Shown: positions 16,976-25,283 of the stretch, piece after piece
How the letters are laid out: the number at the start of each line of letters is the position of its first letter
Position numbering within the stretch: the first letter of the stretch is position 1
From: Bacteroidales bacterium
GTDB lineage: Bacteria > Bacteroidota > Bacteroidia > Bacteroidales > F082
Direction of reading: 5' to 3'
Length of the DNA stretch: 44,078 nucleotides
Assembly (NCBI GenBank): GCA_024400425.1
Contig: JAKSMV010000025.1
Location: forward strand, 1-44,078
Notes under the pieces: generated by a model
The model's database searches: none
What the model saw: the letters and a program-made list of their open reading frames with translations, nothing else
What the model was told of the DNA's origin: nothing
Program-made: the position numbers and the translations under genes

Positions 16976-17595
16976 CCTTAAAACCACTTACAATGTCTAT
17001 CGAAAACATCAAAGCCTATTACAAAGACCCCAAAAACCAAAGTGTGGTTGACGTTGGGCTTTTCATCGTGCTGATTCTCAGCTTCCATTTCCTATATTTA
17101 GGTTGGCAAGCCTTGGGCTATTGGCCCATCAAGGGAACCATCGACAAACTGATGCTTTGGGCTGTCGATATGGCCTACAGCCAATCGTGTTGGCTGTTGG
17201 AAAACGTTTTCCACCTCGACCTGACCACCATGAGCGACATCCGACTCATCGCTACGCCAAACCACGATGGCGGCTGGGCACGCGTCATCATCGCACCCGA
17301 ATGTGCCAGCCTCAAGCAATGGTTTCATTGGCTCTTCCTCATGCTGCTCTTTCCCGGTCCTTGGAAACACAAGCTTTGGTACATACCAGCTGGATTGGTC
17401 ATCGTTGAATGGACCAATGTGGTGCGCATCTGTGGTGTCCTCATGATGCAGATACCCTGGCCTAACAGTTTCCGCCTCGCGCACGACTATATATTTAAGG
17501 TGTTCTTCTACCTCGTCATCTTCCTCATGTGGGTAATCTGGGTGGAATGCTTCAAAAATAAAACAAAAGAATCACATAGTCAACAAACCACATAG
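16972..17595 (+). CDS. Exosortase/archaeosortase family protein
   Basis: 207 aa from the ATG at 16972, which overlaps the gtrA stop; a second ATG at 16993 (MSIENIKAYY) is possible. There are about five membrane segments. The three catalytic residues of exosortases are visible with the expected spacing and context: Cys111 in APECASLKQW, Arg152 in NVVRICGV and His171 in LAHDYIFKVFFY. The segment LLFPGPWKHKLWYIP between Cys and Arg is typical of the short Bacteroidota forms such as XrtF. Exosortases are membrane transpeptidases that cut C-terminal sorting signals of exported proteins and may attach them to glycans. No target with a PEP-CTERM-like tail is seen nearby. The stop codon lies within a 16-base tandem repeat, so the last few residues are repeat-derived. 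Confidence 0.85.
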   Translation: MTLKPLTMSIENIKAYYKDPKNQSVVDVGLFIVLILSFHFLYLGWQALGYWPIKGTIDKLMLWAVDMAYSQSCWLLENVFHLDLTTMSDIRLIATPNHDGGWARVIIAPECASLKQWFHWLFLMLLFPGPWKHKLWYIPAGLVIVEWTNVVRICGVLMMQIPWPNSFRLAHDYIFKVFFYLVIFLMWVIWVECFKNKTKESHSQQTT

Positions 17596-17620
17596 TCAAT
17601 AAACCACATAGTCAACAATC
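17573..17620. repeat. Three-copy 16-base tandem repeat
   Basis: CACATAGTCAACAAAC and close variants begin at 17573, 17589 and 17605. The first copy codes for the C terminus of the exosortase-family protein, the second supplies its TAG stop, and the third reaches to within 15 bases of the ROK gene start. Confidence 0.85.
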
Positions 17621-17635
17621 TCAAACTCAACTACC

Positions 17636-18736
17636 ATGGAATATCCAAATGCAGTCATCTTCATCCTCGATGCCGGCGGCACGGGATTCAAGTTCTCAGT
17701 CATGCACAACGCTCACGAAATCATCGAGCCATTCACCATCCCATCAGTTGCTCCAACGTTGGAAGAAGTGCTGAAGAAAATCATCGATGGTTTCCACCAA
17801 TGCGAAGAAAAATGCGGTTCGAAGGCAACAGCCATCAGTTTCAGCTTCCCAGGACCTGCCGACTATCCTAATGGCATCATCGGCGATTTGGCCAACTTGC
17901 CTACATTCCGCGGTGGTGTAGCATTAAAGCAAATGCTTGAAAACGAATTCAATGTACCAGTATTTATCAATAACGACGGCGACCTGTTTGCCTACGGCGA
18001 AGCCCTCGGTGGTTTGCTGCCCGAAGTGAATGCGCTGCTCGAGCAACAAGGCAACCCGAAACGCTACAAGAACCTTCTTGGCGTCACCTTGGGCACCGGA
18101 TTTGGCGCCGGCATAGTTATAGATAAGGTGTTGCTTCGTGGCGACAACTCGGCAGGTGGCGAAATCAACCGCATGCGCAACCCACTCTATTCGAACACCA
18201 GCGCCGAAGACAGCCTCAGCATCCGCGCCGTGCGCCGCGTGTATGCACGCGAAGCCGGCATCATCTTCGATGCGGCACCCGAACCATTCGACATCTATAA
18301 GATTGCCAAAGGCGACACCGAAGGCGACAAGGAAGCCGCCATCAAGGCTTGGGACGAAATGGCCATAGCCTTGGCCGACGTGCTTGCCAACGCCATCACA
18401 CTGATCGACGGACTCGTCGTCATCGGTGGCGGATTGTCGGGCGCCTGGCCCATGTTCATGCCTAGACTTATCGAAAAGATGAACGAACCATTCACCGATT
18501 TCAATGGCAACGAACTGTCGCGCATGGAAATCAACGCCTTCAACCTGATGGAACCTGACGCAATGATCAAGTTCACCGAAGCCAAGGGAAAAATGATAAA
18601 AGTGCCCTTCAGCGACCAAGAAGTGTGGTACGACCCGCACAAGAATATCGGCGTCGCCGTCACCAAACTCGGCACCTCGTCGGCGGTGGCCATCGGTGCA
18701 TATGCCTATGCCATTCACCAACTCGGGCTGAGATAA
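17636..18736 (+). CDS. ROK family protein (sugar kinase-like)
   Basis: 366 aa. The ASKHA ATPase fold shows the phosphate-1 motif LDAGGTGFKFSV (residues 11-22), the catalytic Asp in NNDGDLFAYGE (Asp114) and the LGVTLGTGFGAGIVI motif (148-162). The usual ROK zinc site (His...Cys-x-Cys-Gly-x-x-Gly-Cys) is missing: after GGEINRMRN the sequence runs to NTSAEDSLSIRAV with no cysteines. There is no N-terminal helix-turn-helix, so it is not a NagC/XylR-type repressor. It may phosphorylate a sugar or N-acetyl sugar, but the substrate is unknown. It is 40 bases downstream of the exosortase gene with no terminator or clear promoter between, so it may share that transcript. A strong terminator follows. 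Confidence 0.85.
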   Translation: MEYPNAVIFILDAGGTGFKFSVMHNAHEIIEPFTIPSVAPTLEEVLKKIIDGFHQCEEKCGSKATAISFSFPGPADYPNGIIGDLANLPTFRGGVALKQMLENEFNVPVFINNDGDLFAYGEALGGLLPEVNALLEQQGNPKRYKNLLGVTLGTGFGAGIVIDKVLLRGDNSAGGEINRMRNPLYSNTSAEDSLSIRAVRRVYAREAGIIFDAAPEPFDIYKIAKGDTEGDKEAAIKAWDEMAIALADVLANAITLIDGLVVIGGGLSGAWPMFMPRLIEKMNEPFTDFNGNELSRMEINAFNLMEPDAMIKFTEAKGKMIKVPFSDQEVWYDPHKNIGVAVTKLGTSSAVAIGAYAYAIHQLGLR

Positions 18737-18775
18737 TTTCACTCCACGACACCTATCATTCTGACATTCAAAAAC

Positions 18776-18812
18776 AAAAAACTTATCAACAAATTGTGTT
18801 GATAAGTTTTTT
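18776..18812 (+). terminator. Rho-independent terminator after the ROK gene
   Basis: Perfect 16-bp stem (18776-18791 with 18797-18812), core AACTTATCAACA/TGTTGATAAGTT, loop AATTG, flanked by A and T runs. Confidence 0.93.
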
Positions 18813-18927
18813 AGTTAAAATCGATTTTTCTATACCTTGATACCCGCTTCTTTTCTAATTTCGCAGTTCAAATGGAGAAGTGGAAAACCCTATTGGGTCT
18901 CAATCTAAAACAATAAATATCAGCACA

Positions 18928-21699
18928 ATGAAAACGAAGCAATCTCAACAATCGTTTGAGGAAGACCTTTTTAGCAGCATTCAGGAGCCTAGTCCGAACA
19001 AAGAAGCAGGATCAGAACACGACATGATTTTAGAGTCGCGCAAGAACACTTCTTTTGACACCGAAAAGTTGGAAAAACAAGAAGACGTCCAACTCATCGA
19101 GAAGGAAGAAATCAAGGAGAAAAAGCCTATGGAACCAACCTCCAGCGAAGCGAAAAAGACCTACCAGATGTACCCTATCGACGAGGTGAAAGCCGCAGCC
19201 AAGGAATATTTCCACGGCGACTCGTTGGCAGGCGACGTGTGGGCCAACAAATACGCCTTGAAGGACAGCGATGGCAACATCTACGAATTGACTCCCGACG
19301 AGATGCACCATCGTATCGCCCGCGAGATTGCCCGTATTGAGAAGAAGTATCCCAACCCGATGCAGGAAGACGAAATCTACCAAGTGCTGAAAGATTTCCG
19401 TTACATCGTGCCACAAGGAAGCCCGATGGCCGGCATCGGCAACGACTTCCAAATCTCTTCTCTCTCCAACTGCTTCGTCATTGGCAACAAAGGTTGCTCC
19501 GACTCGTATGGCGGCATCATGAAGACCGACCAAGAGCAAGTTCAGCTGATGAAACGCCGTGGTGGTGTGGGTCACGACCTGTCGCACATCCGCCCCACCG
19601 GTAGTCCTGTGAAGAACTGCGCCCTCACTTCGACTGGCGTGGTGCCTTTCATGGAACGCTTCTCCAACTCCACCAAGGAAGTGGCACAAGACGGTCGCCG
19701 TGGCGCCTTGATGATGAGCATCAGCATCAAGCACCCCGACTCGGAAGCCTTCATCGACGCCAAGATGGCCGAAGGCAAAATCACCAACGCCAACGTGTCG
19801 GTGCGCATCACCGACGAGTTCATGCAGTGCGTGAAAGAAAACAAGCCTTTCATTCAGCAATATCCTATCGATTCACCCACTCCGAAATATACCAAGGAAA
19901 TCAACGCTCGCGACTTGTGGAACAAGATTATCCACAACGCATGGAAATCGGCCGAGCCTGGCGTCCTCTTCTGGGACACCATCACCCGCGAGTCCATTCC
20001 CGACTGCTATGCCGACCTTGGCTTCAAGACCTTGAGCACCAACCCATGCGGCGAAATCCCGCTTTGCGCCTACGACAGCTGCCGCCTCTTGGCCATCAAC
20101 CTCTACAGCTATGTTGACAACCCCTTCACCCCTGAAGCCCGCTTCAACCACCAACTGTTCTCAAAGCACGTGGGCATTGCCCAACGCATGATGGACGACA
20201 TCGTCGATCTCGAAATCGAGAAAGTCGATACCATCCTGAAGAAAATCGAGGCCGACCCTGAAGATGCCGAAGTGAAACGCATCGAAGTGAACCTTTGGAA
20301 GAACATCAAGGAAAAATGCCTGCAAGGCCGACGCACCGGCATCGGCATCACTGCCGAAGGCGACATGCTGGCCGCCTTGGGCAAACGCTATGCCTCCGAC
20401 GAAGCCATCAACTTCTCGACCGAGATACAGAAACTCTTGGCCTATAACGCTTACCGCTCGTCAGTCAACCTGGCTGAAGAACGTGGTGCCTTCCAGGTTT
20501 ACGACGCCAAACGCGAAGAGAACAATCCGTTCATCAAGCGCATGCGCGCCTTGGACGAAGACCTCTATCAGAAGATGCGCCGCGTCGGTCGCCGCAACAT
20601 CGCCATGCTCACCATCGCACCAACAGGTTCGGTCAGCCTCTGCACACAAACCACATCGGGCATCGAACCTGTGTTCATGGTCGTCTATAAACGCCGCCGC
20701 AAGGTGAATCCTAACGACAAGGACGTCAAAATCACCTTTACCGACAGCGTGGGCAACGCCTTCGAAGAATACAACGTGTTCCATCACAAGTTCCTCACCT
20801 GGCTGCAAGTAAACGGCTACAACGTAGAGGAAGTGATGAACTACGACGACGAGAAGCTGAACGAAATCATCGCCAAGTCACCTTATTATAAAGCCACCTC
20901 CAACGACATCGACTGGGTGAGCAAGGTGAAGATGCAAGGCAGCATGCAGAAATGGGTTGACCACTCCATCAGCGTCACGGTGAACGTGCCAAAGGAAACC
21001 ACCGAAGAACTGGTGAGCCAAATTTACCAAACTGCTTGGGAAAGCGGCTGCAAGGGCATGACCATCTACCGCGACGGCTCACGCGACGGCGTGCTGGTGT
21101 CGAAAAATGAGAAAAAAGAAAATGCCAAGGACGGGAAACGCCCCGACGACATACACGAAACCACTGCCCCACCACGCCCGAAAGAGCTGGAATGCGATGT
21201 GGTCCGCTTCCAGAACAACCACGAAAAGTGGATTGCCTTTGTCGGCAAACTGCACGGCAAACCATACGAAATCTTCTTGGGTAAGGCCGAAGATTTCTAC
21301 CTGCCTCCTTACGTCGAGAAAGGCACCATCATAAAGGAAAAGAAAGAAAGCGAAATGTCGCGCTACGACTTCAGCTACACCGACAAAGGCGGCTACGAAG
21401 TCATCATGCAAGGCCTGTCGCGCTCGTTCAACAAGGAATATTGGAACTACGCCAAGCTGATTTCCGGCATCCTGCGTCACGGAATGCCAATCCAGTATGT
21501 GGTCGAACTGGTCCAAAACCTCAATGTCGAAGAAGACAATATCAACACTTGGAAGAACGGCATCGTGCGTGCCCTAAAGAAATACATTCCTGACGGCACC
21601 ATCGACGAAAAGGAAAAATGCCCACATTGCGGCGAGAAGCTCGTCTTCGAAGACGGCTGCAAGCACTGCCGCAACTGCGGCTACTCAAAGTGTGGCTAA
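18928..21699 (+). CDS. nrdJ: Adenosylcobalamin-dependent (class II) ribonucleotide reductase
   Basis: 923 aa from the ATG at 18928 (MKTKQSQQSFEEDLF); an in-frame GTG at 18880 is less likely. The first 90 residues are charged and low in complexity. The catalytic barrel has SLSNCFV (Cys182), NPCGE (Asn372, Cys374 as thiyl radical site, Glu376) and Cys385, spaced like the cysteines of class II enzymes such as that of Thermotoga. RRNIAMLTIAPTGSVSL is the phosphate-binding segment. The C terminus carries a zinc-ribbon-like run, CPHCGEKL, CKHC and RNCGYSKCG, which probably reduces the active site. It makes deoxyribonucleotides using B12, with or without oxygen. The only promoter-like element seen is an imperfect TAATTTCG at 18856-18863. 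No cobalamin riboswitch is recognised upstream. Confidence 0.95.
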   Translation: MKTKQSQQSFEEDLFSSIQEPSPNKEAGSEHDMILESRKNTSFDTEKLEKQEDVQLIEKEEIKEKKPMEPTSSEAKKTYQMYPIDEVKAAAKEYFHGDSLAGDVWANKYALKDSDGNIYELTPDEMHHRIAREIARIEKKYPNPMQEDEIYQVLKDFRYIVPQGSPMAGIGNDFQISSLSNCFVIGNKGCSDSYGGIMKTDQEQVQLMKRRGGVGHDLSHIRPTGSPVKNCALTSTGVVPFMERFSNSTKEVAQDGRRGALMMSISIKHPDSEAFIDAKMAEGKITNANVSVRITDEFMQCVKENKPFIQQYPIDSPTPKYTKEINARDLWNKIIHNAWKSAEPGVLFWDTITRESIPDCYADLGFKTLSTNPCGEIPLCAYDSCRLLAINLYSYVDNPFTPEARFNHQLFSKHVGIAQRMMDDIVDLEIEKVDTILKKIEADPEDAEVKRIEVNLWKNIKEKCLQGRRTGIGITAEGDMLAALGKRYASDEAINFSTEIQKLLAYNAYRSSVNLAEERGAFQVYDAKREENNPFIKRMRALDEDLYQKMRRVGRRNIAMLTIAPTGSVSLCTQTTSGIEPVFMVVYKRRRKVNPNDKDVKITFTDSVGNAFEEYNVFHHKFLTWLQVNGYNVEEVMNYDDEKLNEIIAKSPYYKATSNDIDWVSKVKMQGSMQKWVDHSISVTVNVPKETTEELVSQIYQTAWESGCKGMTIYRDGSRDGVLVSKNEKKENAKDGKRPDDIHETTAPPRPKELECDVVRFQNNHEKWIAFVGKLHGKPYEIFLGKAEDFYLPPYVEKGTIIKEKKESEMSRYDFSYTDKGGYEVIMQGLSRSFNKEYWNYAKLISGILRHGMPIQYVVELVQNLNVEEDNINTWKNGIVRALKKYIPDGTIDEKEKCPHCGEKLVFEDGCKHCRNCGYSKCG

Positions 21700-21739
21700 C
21701 CACGAAACAACAGTTGTTTTTTTTATCTTCATAATGGTA

Positions 21740-21769
21740 GGTCGCCGAATTACTTCGGCGACCTTTTTT
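21740..21769. terminator. Terminator between nrdJ and the HsdR-N-like gene
   Basis: Perfect 10-bp stem GGTCGCCGAA (21740-21749) and TTCGGCGACC (21754-21763), loop TTAC, then six T. The T run favours the plus strand (nrdJ); the convergent gene ends two bases beyond. Confidence 0.9.
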
Positions 21770-21770
21770 C

Positions 21771-22199
21771 TCAAGAATTCATCTCTGCATAATCAGGCAA
21801 ATGGTCAAAAGGTGAAAGGACACCATCGTTCGCATGAAAACAATAACACTGTAGGCCATTGAAAAGCAACAAGAAATGAGGTTGCAAAGCCGAATAATAG
21901 CGAACCGCTTGGTCCAAAGTCTTTTGTGTGATTTTCACCGTTTGGGCCTTGCATTCGACTATCATCAGCGGACTGCCATCAGAAGCAAAAACGACAGCAT
22001 CGCAACGCTTATCCAAACCATTAACCTTGACAGAATACTCAACCGCCAACAACCCCGCAGGAACATGAAGGTTTTCCACCAAAAGATACAATATCTTCTG
22101 CCGCACTTCCTCTTCGGGCGTAAGCGCAACGAAACGCTTGCGTAAAGGGTCGAAAACCAATATCTTACCAGATTCTGTCTTTGTCTTGAACCATTCCAT
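21771..22199 (-). CDS. HsdR N-terminal-like nuclease-fold protein
   Basis: 142 aa from the ATG at 22199 (MEWFKTKTESGKILVF); a TTG at 22220 would lie inside the promoter. It matches the stand-alone type I restriction R-protein N-terminal domain (HSDR_N family). The PD-(D/E)xK core is visible: CDAVVFASDGSPLMIVECKA supplies the Asp and the Glu-x-Lys. No helicase or methyltransferase partners are adjacent, so it is not part of a restriction system here. Small proteins of this type are common single genes in Bacteroidota chromosomes; their role is unknown. It has its own promoter and is back to back with a small lipoprotein gene. Confidence 0.85.
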   Translation of the reverse strand: MEWFKTKTESGKILVFDPLRKRFVALTPEEEVRQKILYLLVENLHVPAGLLAVEYSVKVNGLDKRCDAVVFASDGSPLMIVECKAQTVKITQKTLDQAVRYYSALQPHFLLLFNGLQCYCFHANDGVLSPFDHLPDYAEMNS

Positions 22200-22217
22200 A
22201 AAAGAAAAATTGAAGGA

Positions 22218-22225
22218 CAAAAATA
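22218..22225 (-). promoter_or_regulatory. -7 promoter element for the HsdR-N-like gene
   Basis: Minus strand TATTTTTG matches TAnnTTTG, 18 bases upstream of the ATG at 22199. Confidence 0.62.
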
Positions 22226-22269
22226 AGGTTATTTATCCAAATCAATCCGTTCGGAACCTAGAATAATGC

Positions 22270-22277
22270 TATTTTTG
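22270..22277 (+). promoter_or_regulatory. -7 promoter element for small lipoprotein gene
   Basis: TATTTTTG matches TAnnTTTG, 15 bases upstream of the ATG at 22293, implying a very short leader. Confidence 0.6.
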
Positions 22278-22292
22278 CCAAAATTTCAGAAA

Positions 22293-22655
22293 ATGAAAAA
22301 GTCCATCATCTTTCTTTTGTGCCTCATAGCCATCGCATGCAACCGACCATCCGACCCATTGTTCGGAACCTGGCAAGCCTCCAAGGTCCATGTGGATTTC
22401 GATATCAAATACACCACGCCCGATATGGTGAAACAAATTGGCGAAATGGAGAAGCAGAACCGGATCGAAATCAAGGCGGATTCAACCATGTCGCTTGCTG
22501 GCAATGGATATATATTGGAAGGCCAAATCAAACTGCTTTCAGATGGCAAACTATATTGCAACGATGAACTGTTCGGCATCTGGGCTGATGGCAAAATCAC
22601 TACCAGAACTCCATCACCTTTCGGTGAGATTACCGTAGAATATACAAAAGAATAA
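22293..22655 (+). CDS. Small lipocalin-like lipoprotein
   Basis: 120 aa from the ATG at 22293 (MKKSIIFLLCLIAIACNRPS), with a lipobox IAIAC and Cys16 as the lipidated residue. The mature part starts DPLFGTWQASKVHVDFD and continues as short strands (IEIKADSTMSLAGNGYILEG, IKLLSDGKLYCNDELFGIW), resembling lipocalin-like domains in which an early G-T-W motif is typical. No closer family was recognised. The stop is three bases from the stop of the convergent DUF4837 gene, with no terminator between. Confidence 0.78.
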   Translation: MKKSIIFLLCLIAIACNRPSDPLFGTWQASKVHVDFDIKYTTPDMVKQIGEMEKQNRIEIKADSTMSLAGNGYILEGQIKLLSDGKLYCNDELFGIWADGKITTRTPSPFGEITVEYTKE

Positions 22656-22658
22656 ACC

Positions 22659-23666
22659 TTATTCCTTTTCCACCATCTTCAGGCTGTAGATGATAGACTC
22701 AAGCTGCAGCAACTGGTCGCGCTTCTTCTGGTTGGGTTCGTAATAGTAACCTTCAACCGTGACGAGGTTGCCTGAGCGATCATCAGCGAAGGTGTATGAC
22801 ACAAAAGGACCTCCCATGTAATCGTTTTCGACGCGCCACATGCCACGCATCTCTACCGCATAACCAGCAGGGAAATCGGGGACATAAGTCAGCAAGGGCG
22901 GCACAAATTCAGCCTCAGTGCTCATATACGAGCCTTCTGACGGACCTGGGATGTATTTCTGCATCATCATGTTCCGCATGGCCACAAGACTCTCCACGTT
23001 GAACTGGGCCGTGTCGAGATAAGGAGTCTGATAAATCACGATACACGCACTTGAACGCTCGAGTTCCTTACGAATCCACATGAAATCGGGTTCATTCTTA
23101 GCGATGTAGAAGCCCTGAGGCAAAGTGAGCTCGAAGCTCATCTTCTTTGCTATCGTATTGCGGATGTCGTTGTCAACCGAAGGACGAAACACGCTCATGA
23201 TGCGTTCGCGTTCCACCTGTCTGTACCATAATTCATAGACATCTTTCTGTTTCTCAAAAAGTTCAACCCAAGCCGAACGCGAAGGTGCGGTAATCTTCAC
23301 ATAGCGCTGAGGTGCTGCCCAAGGGTTTTCAGCTGTTTCGGCTTTCGCCTTTTCAATGTTAGGGTTGATTTCGACCTCAAGAATGCACTTGTGCTTCTTG
23401 AACATATCATTGAAGCCACTCACATTGATGTGAGCCAGTTCGTTCATGGCTTCAGGCTGAGGCAATCCATATTGATAATCAAGGAAATAATGACGGATGG
23501 AATCGCCAATCATTCCGTTCCATTGCTCATCGTTTTGCGTGACGACAAGAATTTCGGAAGTACCGCCTGCCGAACGGTCCTTCTTTGATGTGACTGGTTT
23601 GTCGTCGCAAGCCGACATGGCCACGACGAGCAGCAATGCTGCAGCAAAAAACAAGTTTCTTTTCAT
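22659..23666 (-). CDS. DUF4837 family lipoprotein
   Basis: 335 aa with a lipoprotein signal (MKRNLFFAAALLLVVAMSAC, Cys20). The body (GGTSEILVVTQNDEQWNGMI, DYQYGLPQPEAMNELAHI, ERERIMSVFRP, YIPGPSEGSYMSTEAEFVPP, MRGMWRVENDYMGGPFVSY) matches the DUF4837 family, a conserved Bacteroidota envelope protein of unknown role. Its position 45 bases after the LysM transglycosylase gene, on the same strand and close to rodA and mrdA, suggests a link to cell-wall growth. A near-consensus TGTCTTTG (minus, 23685-23692) in that gap could give separate transcription. Confidence 0.85.
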   Translation of the reverse strand: MKRNLFFAAALLLVVAMSACDDKPVTSKKDRSAGGTSEILVVTQNDEQWNGMIGDSIRHYFLDYQYGLPQPEAMNELAHINVSGFNDMFKKHKCILEVEINPNIEKAKAETAENPWAAPQRYVKITAPSRSAWVELFEKQKDVYELWYRQVERERIMSVFRPSVDNDIRNTIAKKMSFELTLPQGFYIAKNEPDFMWIRKELERSSACIVIYQTPYLDTAQFNVESLVAMRNMMMQKYIPGPSEGSYMSTEAEFVPPLLTYVPDFPAGYAVEMRGMWRVENDYMGGPFVSYTFADDRSGNLVTVEGYYYEPNQKKRDQLLQLESIIYSLKMVEKE

Positions 23667-23711
23667 AGTAATAGAGTTAATTTACAAAGACATAACGCAG
23701 AAACACGTTAT

Positions 23712-25211
23712 TTATTTCTTGATTTTCAATTTTTGTCCCACTTTAATCGTATTGCCCTTGATGCCATTCCAACTACGGAGGTTAGCCACCGTGCACTTGT
23801 ATTTGTTGGCGATGGAACTGAGCGTTTCGCCTTTCTTCACCACATGGGTCTTTGTGGAACCCGACGAATTACCCGAACTCTTTTGGTTCGAGGCTTGCGC
23901 GATTGGACCTCCCGAACGGTAAATGGTGAGTTTCTGGTTTGGCGTGATGACATCCTTTCTCAAATTATTCCACTTCTTGATGTTGGCCACCGTCACGCCA
24001 TATTTCCTTGAAATGCTGCCAAGGCTCTCTCCTTTCTTAACGACATGAGTAAAGCAATCGCTCACCTCTTTCACCTGTTCCACGACTTCCTCTCGCTTCT
24101 GCTCAGCTTTCGAAGCATAGGAATAGATACTGTCTTCAAGTTGCACAAAGCGCAAGGCATATTTCATGGGCAGGCGCAAAGGATAGTACATATCCTTCGA
24201 AGCCGGAATGATTTTCTTGGTGTACATCGGGTTGAAGAACTCAATGTCTTCCATGGGAACTCCAACCACTTCGTTGATTTGGTCGAACTGGAGATAATCA
24301 TGCACCATCACGGTATCGGTTCCATGCAGCAACAAGCCTGGGTTGGTGGGATAAAGATTATGTTCGGGAGCATAGTTCATCACATAGTTGACCGCAATGA
24401 AAGCAGGCACATAGCCACGCGTTTCCTTTGGCAGATAAGGCCAAATGGCCCAATAGTTTCTCACTCCTTTGGCACGCATGATGGCTTTGTTCACCGTTCC
24501 GGGACCTGAATTATAGGCCGCAAGCACCAGAAACCAGTCCTCATAGCGGGCATAAAGACTTTGCAGATACTGGCAGGCCGCTTCGGTCTCAAGCATAGGG
24601 TCGAAACGTTCGTCAACCAACGAAGTGACGCGCAATCCGTAGTCTTTTCCTGTAGCTTGCATGAACTGCCAGAGACCCTTGGCGCCCGCCTTCGAGCCCG
24701 CGACAGGATTCAGTGCCGACTCGATGACGGCAAGGTATTTCAGTTCCAGAGGCAAGTTATATTTGGCAAGATACTCTTCGAACAGCGGGAAATAGACGTA
24801 GGACAGTCCCAACATGCGGCTCGACAACTGGCGACGACGATTCGCATAAAGGTCGATGAACGAACGGACGTGATTGTTGAAAGTAAGCGGAATGGTGGTT
24901 TCGCGTGCCAAAGCCTCAATGCGCTGTGCATAAACACTATCAGGAAACACGGGCACCTCATCGCGGTCGTATCCATACAAGTTGAGCACTGCGGTATCTA
25001 TCTCAATATATACATCTTTAAGATAGCTGTTGGCGCTAATCAAATCCAGCATTTCCATCACGGCCGATTCCTCAACCACAGCCTTTCCGGAATTGAGGTC
25101 TTCAATTTCCTGCTCGTCATAGTTGAAATCAAGGCTGTCAGGATCGGAATATTGCGCAAAAAGTCCAGCGAAAGGCAAGAAAACCAAAAGGATAAGATGA
25201 ATATATTTCAT
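23712..25211 (-). CDS. Lytic transglycosylase with two LysM domains (MltD-like)
   Basis: 499 aa from the ATG at 25211 (MKYIHLILLVFLPFAGLFAQ, a signal peptide). The SLT domain begins at about residue 140, with the catalytic Glu in AVIESALNPVAGS, followed by GLWQFMQATGKDYGL and LAAYNSGPGTVNKA. Two C-terminal LysM repeats follow: HVVKKGESLGSISRKYGV... and HVVKKGETLSSIANKYKC..., separated by a Ser/Gly-rich linker. It cuts the glycan strands of peptidoglycan in the periplasm, leaving 1,6-anhydro ends. It lies 72 bases downstream of rodA and has its own promoter. Confidence 0.93.
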   Translation of the reverse strand: MKYIHLILLVFLPFAGLFAQYSDPDSLDFNYDEQEIEDLNSGKAVVEESAVMEMLDLISANSYLKDVYIEIDTAVLNLYGYDRDEVPVFPDSVYAQRIEALARETTIPLTFNNHVRSFIDLYANRRRQLSSRMLGLSYVYFPLFEEYLAKYNLPLELKYLAVIESALNPVAGSKAGAKGLWQFMQATGKDYGLRVTSLVDERFDPMLETEAACQYLQSLYARYEDWFLVLAAYNSGPGTVNKAIMRAKGVRNYWAIWPYLPKETRGYVPAFIAVNYVMNYAPEHNLYPTNPGLLLHGTDTVMVHDYLQFDQINEVVGVPMEDIEFFNPMYTKKIIPASKDMYYPLRLPMKYALRFVQLEDSIYSYASKAEQKREEVVEQVKEVSDCFTHVVKKGESLGSISRKYGVTVANIKKWNNLRKDVITPNQKLTIYRSGGPIAQASNQKSSGNSSGSTKTHVVKKGETLSSIANKYKCTVANLRSWNGIKGNTIKVGQKLKIKK

Positions 25212-25247
25212 AGGGTCGTAAAGTGAAAAATTAAAACAAAAGAATTG

Positions 25248-25255
25248 CAAAAGTA
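25248..25255 (-). promoter_or_regulatory. -7 promoter element for the LysM transglycosylase
   Basis: Minus strand TACTTTTG matches TAnnTTTG, 36 bases upstream of the ATG at 25211 and within the gap after rodA. Confidence 0.62.
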
Positions 25256-25283
25256 GTAAAAATCTGAAATCGCAGCCCAATTG

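Noticed and set aside
18872..18916. A possible 14-residue leader peptide (MEKWKTLLGLNLKQ) upstream of nrdJ
   Set aside because: The predicted start of transcription lies almost on its ATG, there is no attenuator hairpin, and such short frames occur by chance.
21771..22199. A type I restriction-modification locus
   Set aside because: Only the small HsdR-N-like domain is present; there is no helicase part, methyltransferase or specificity subunit.
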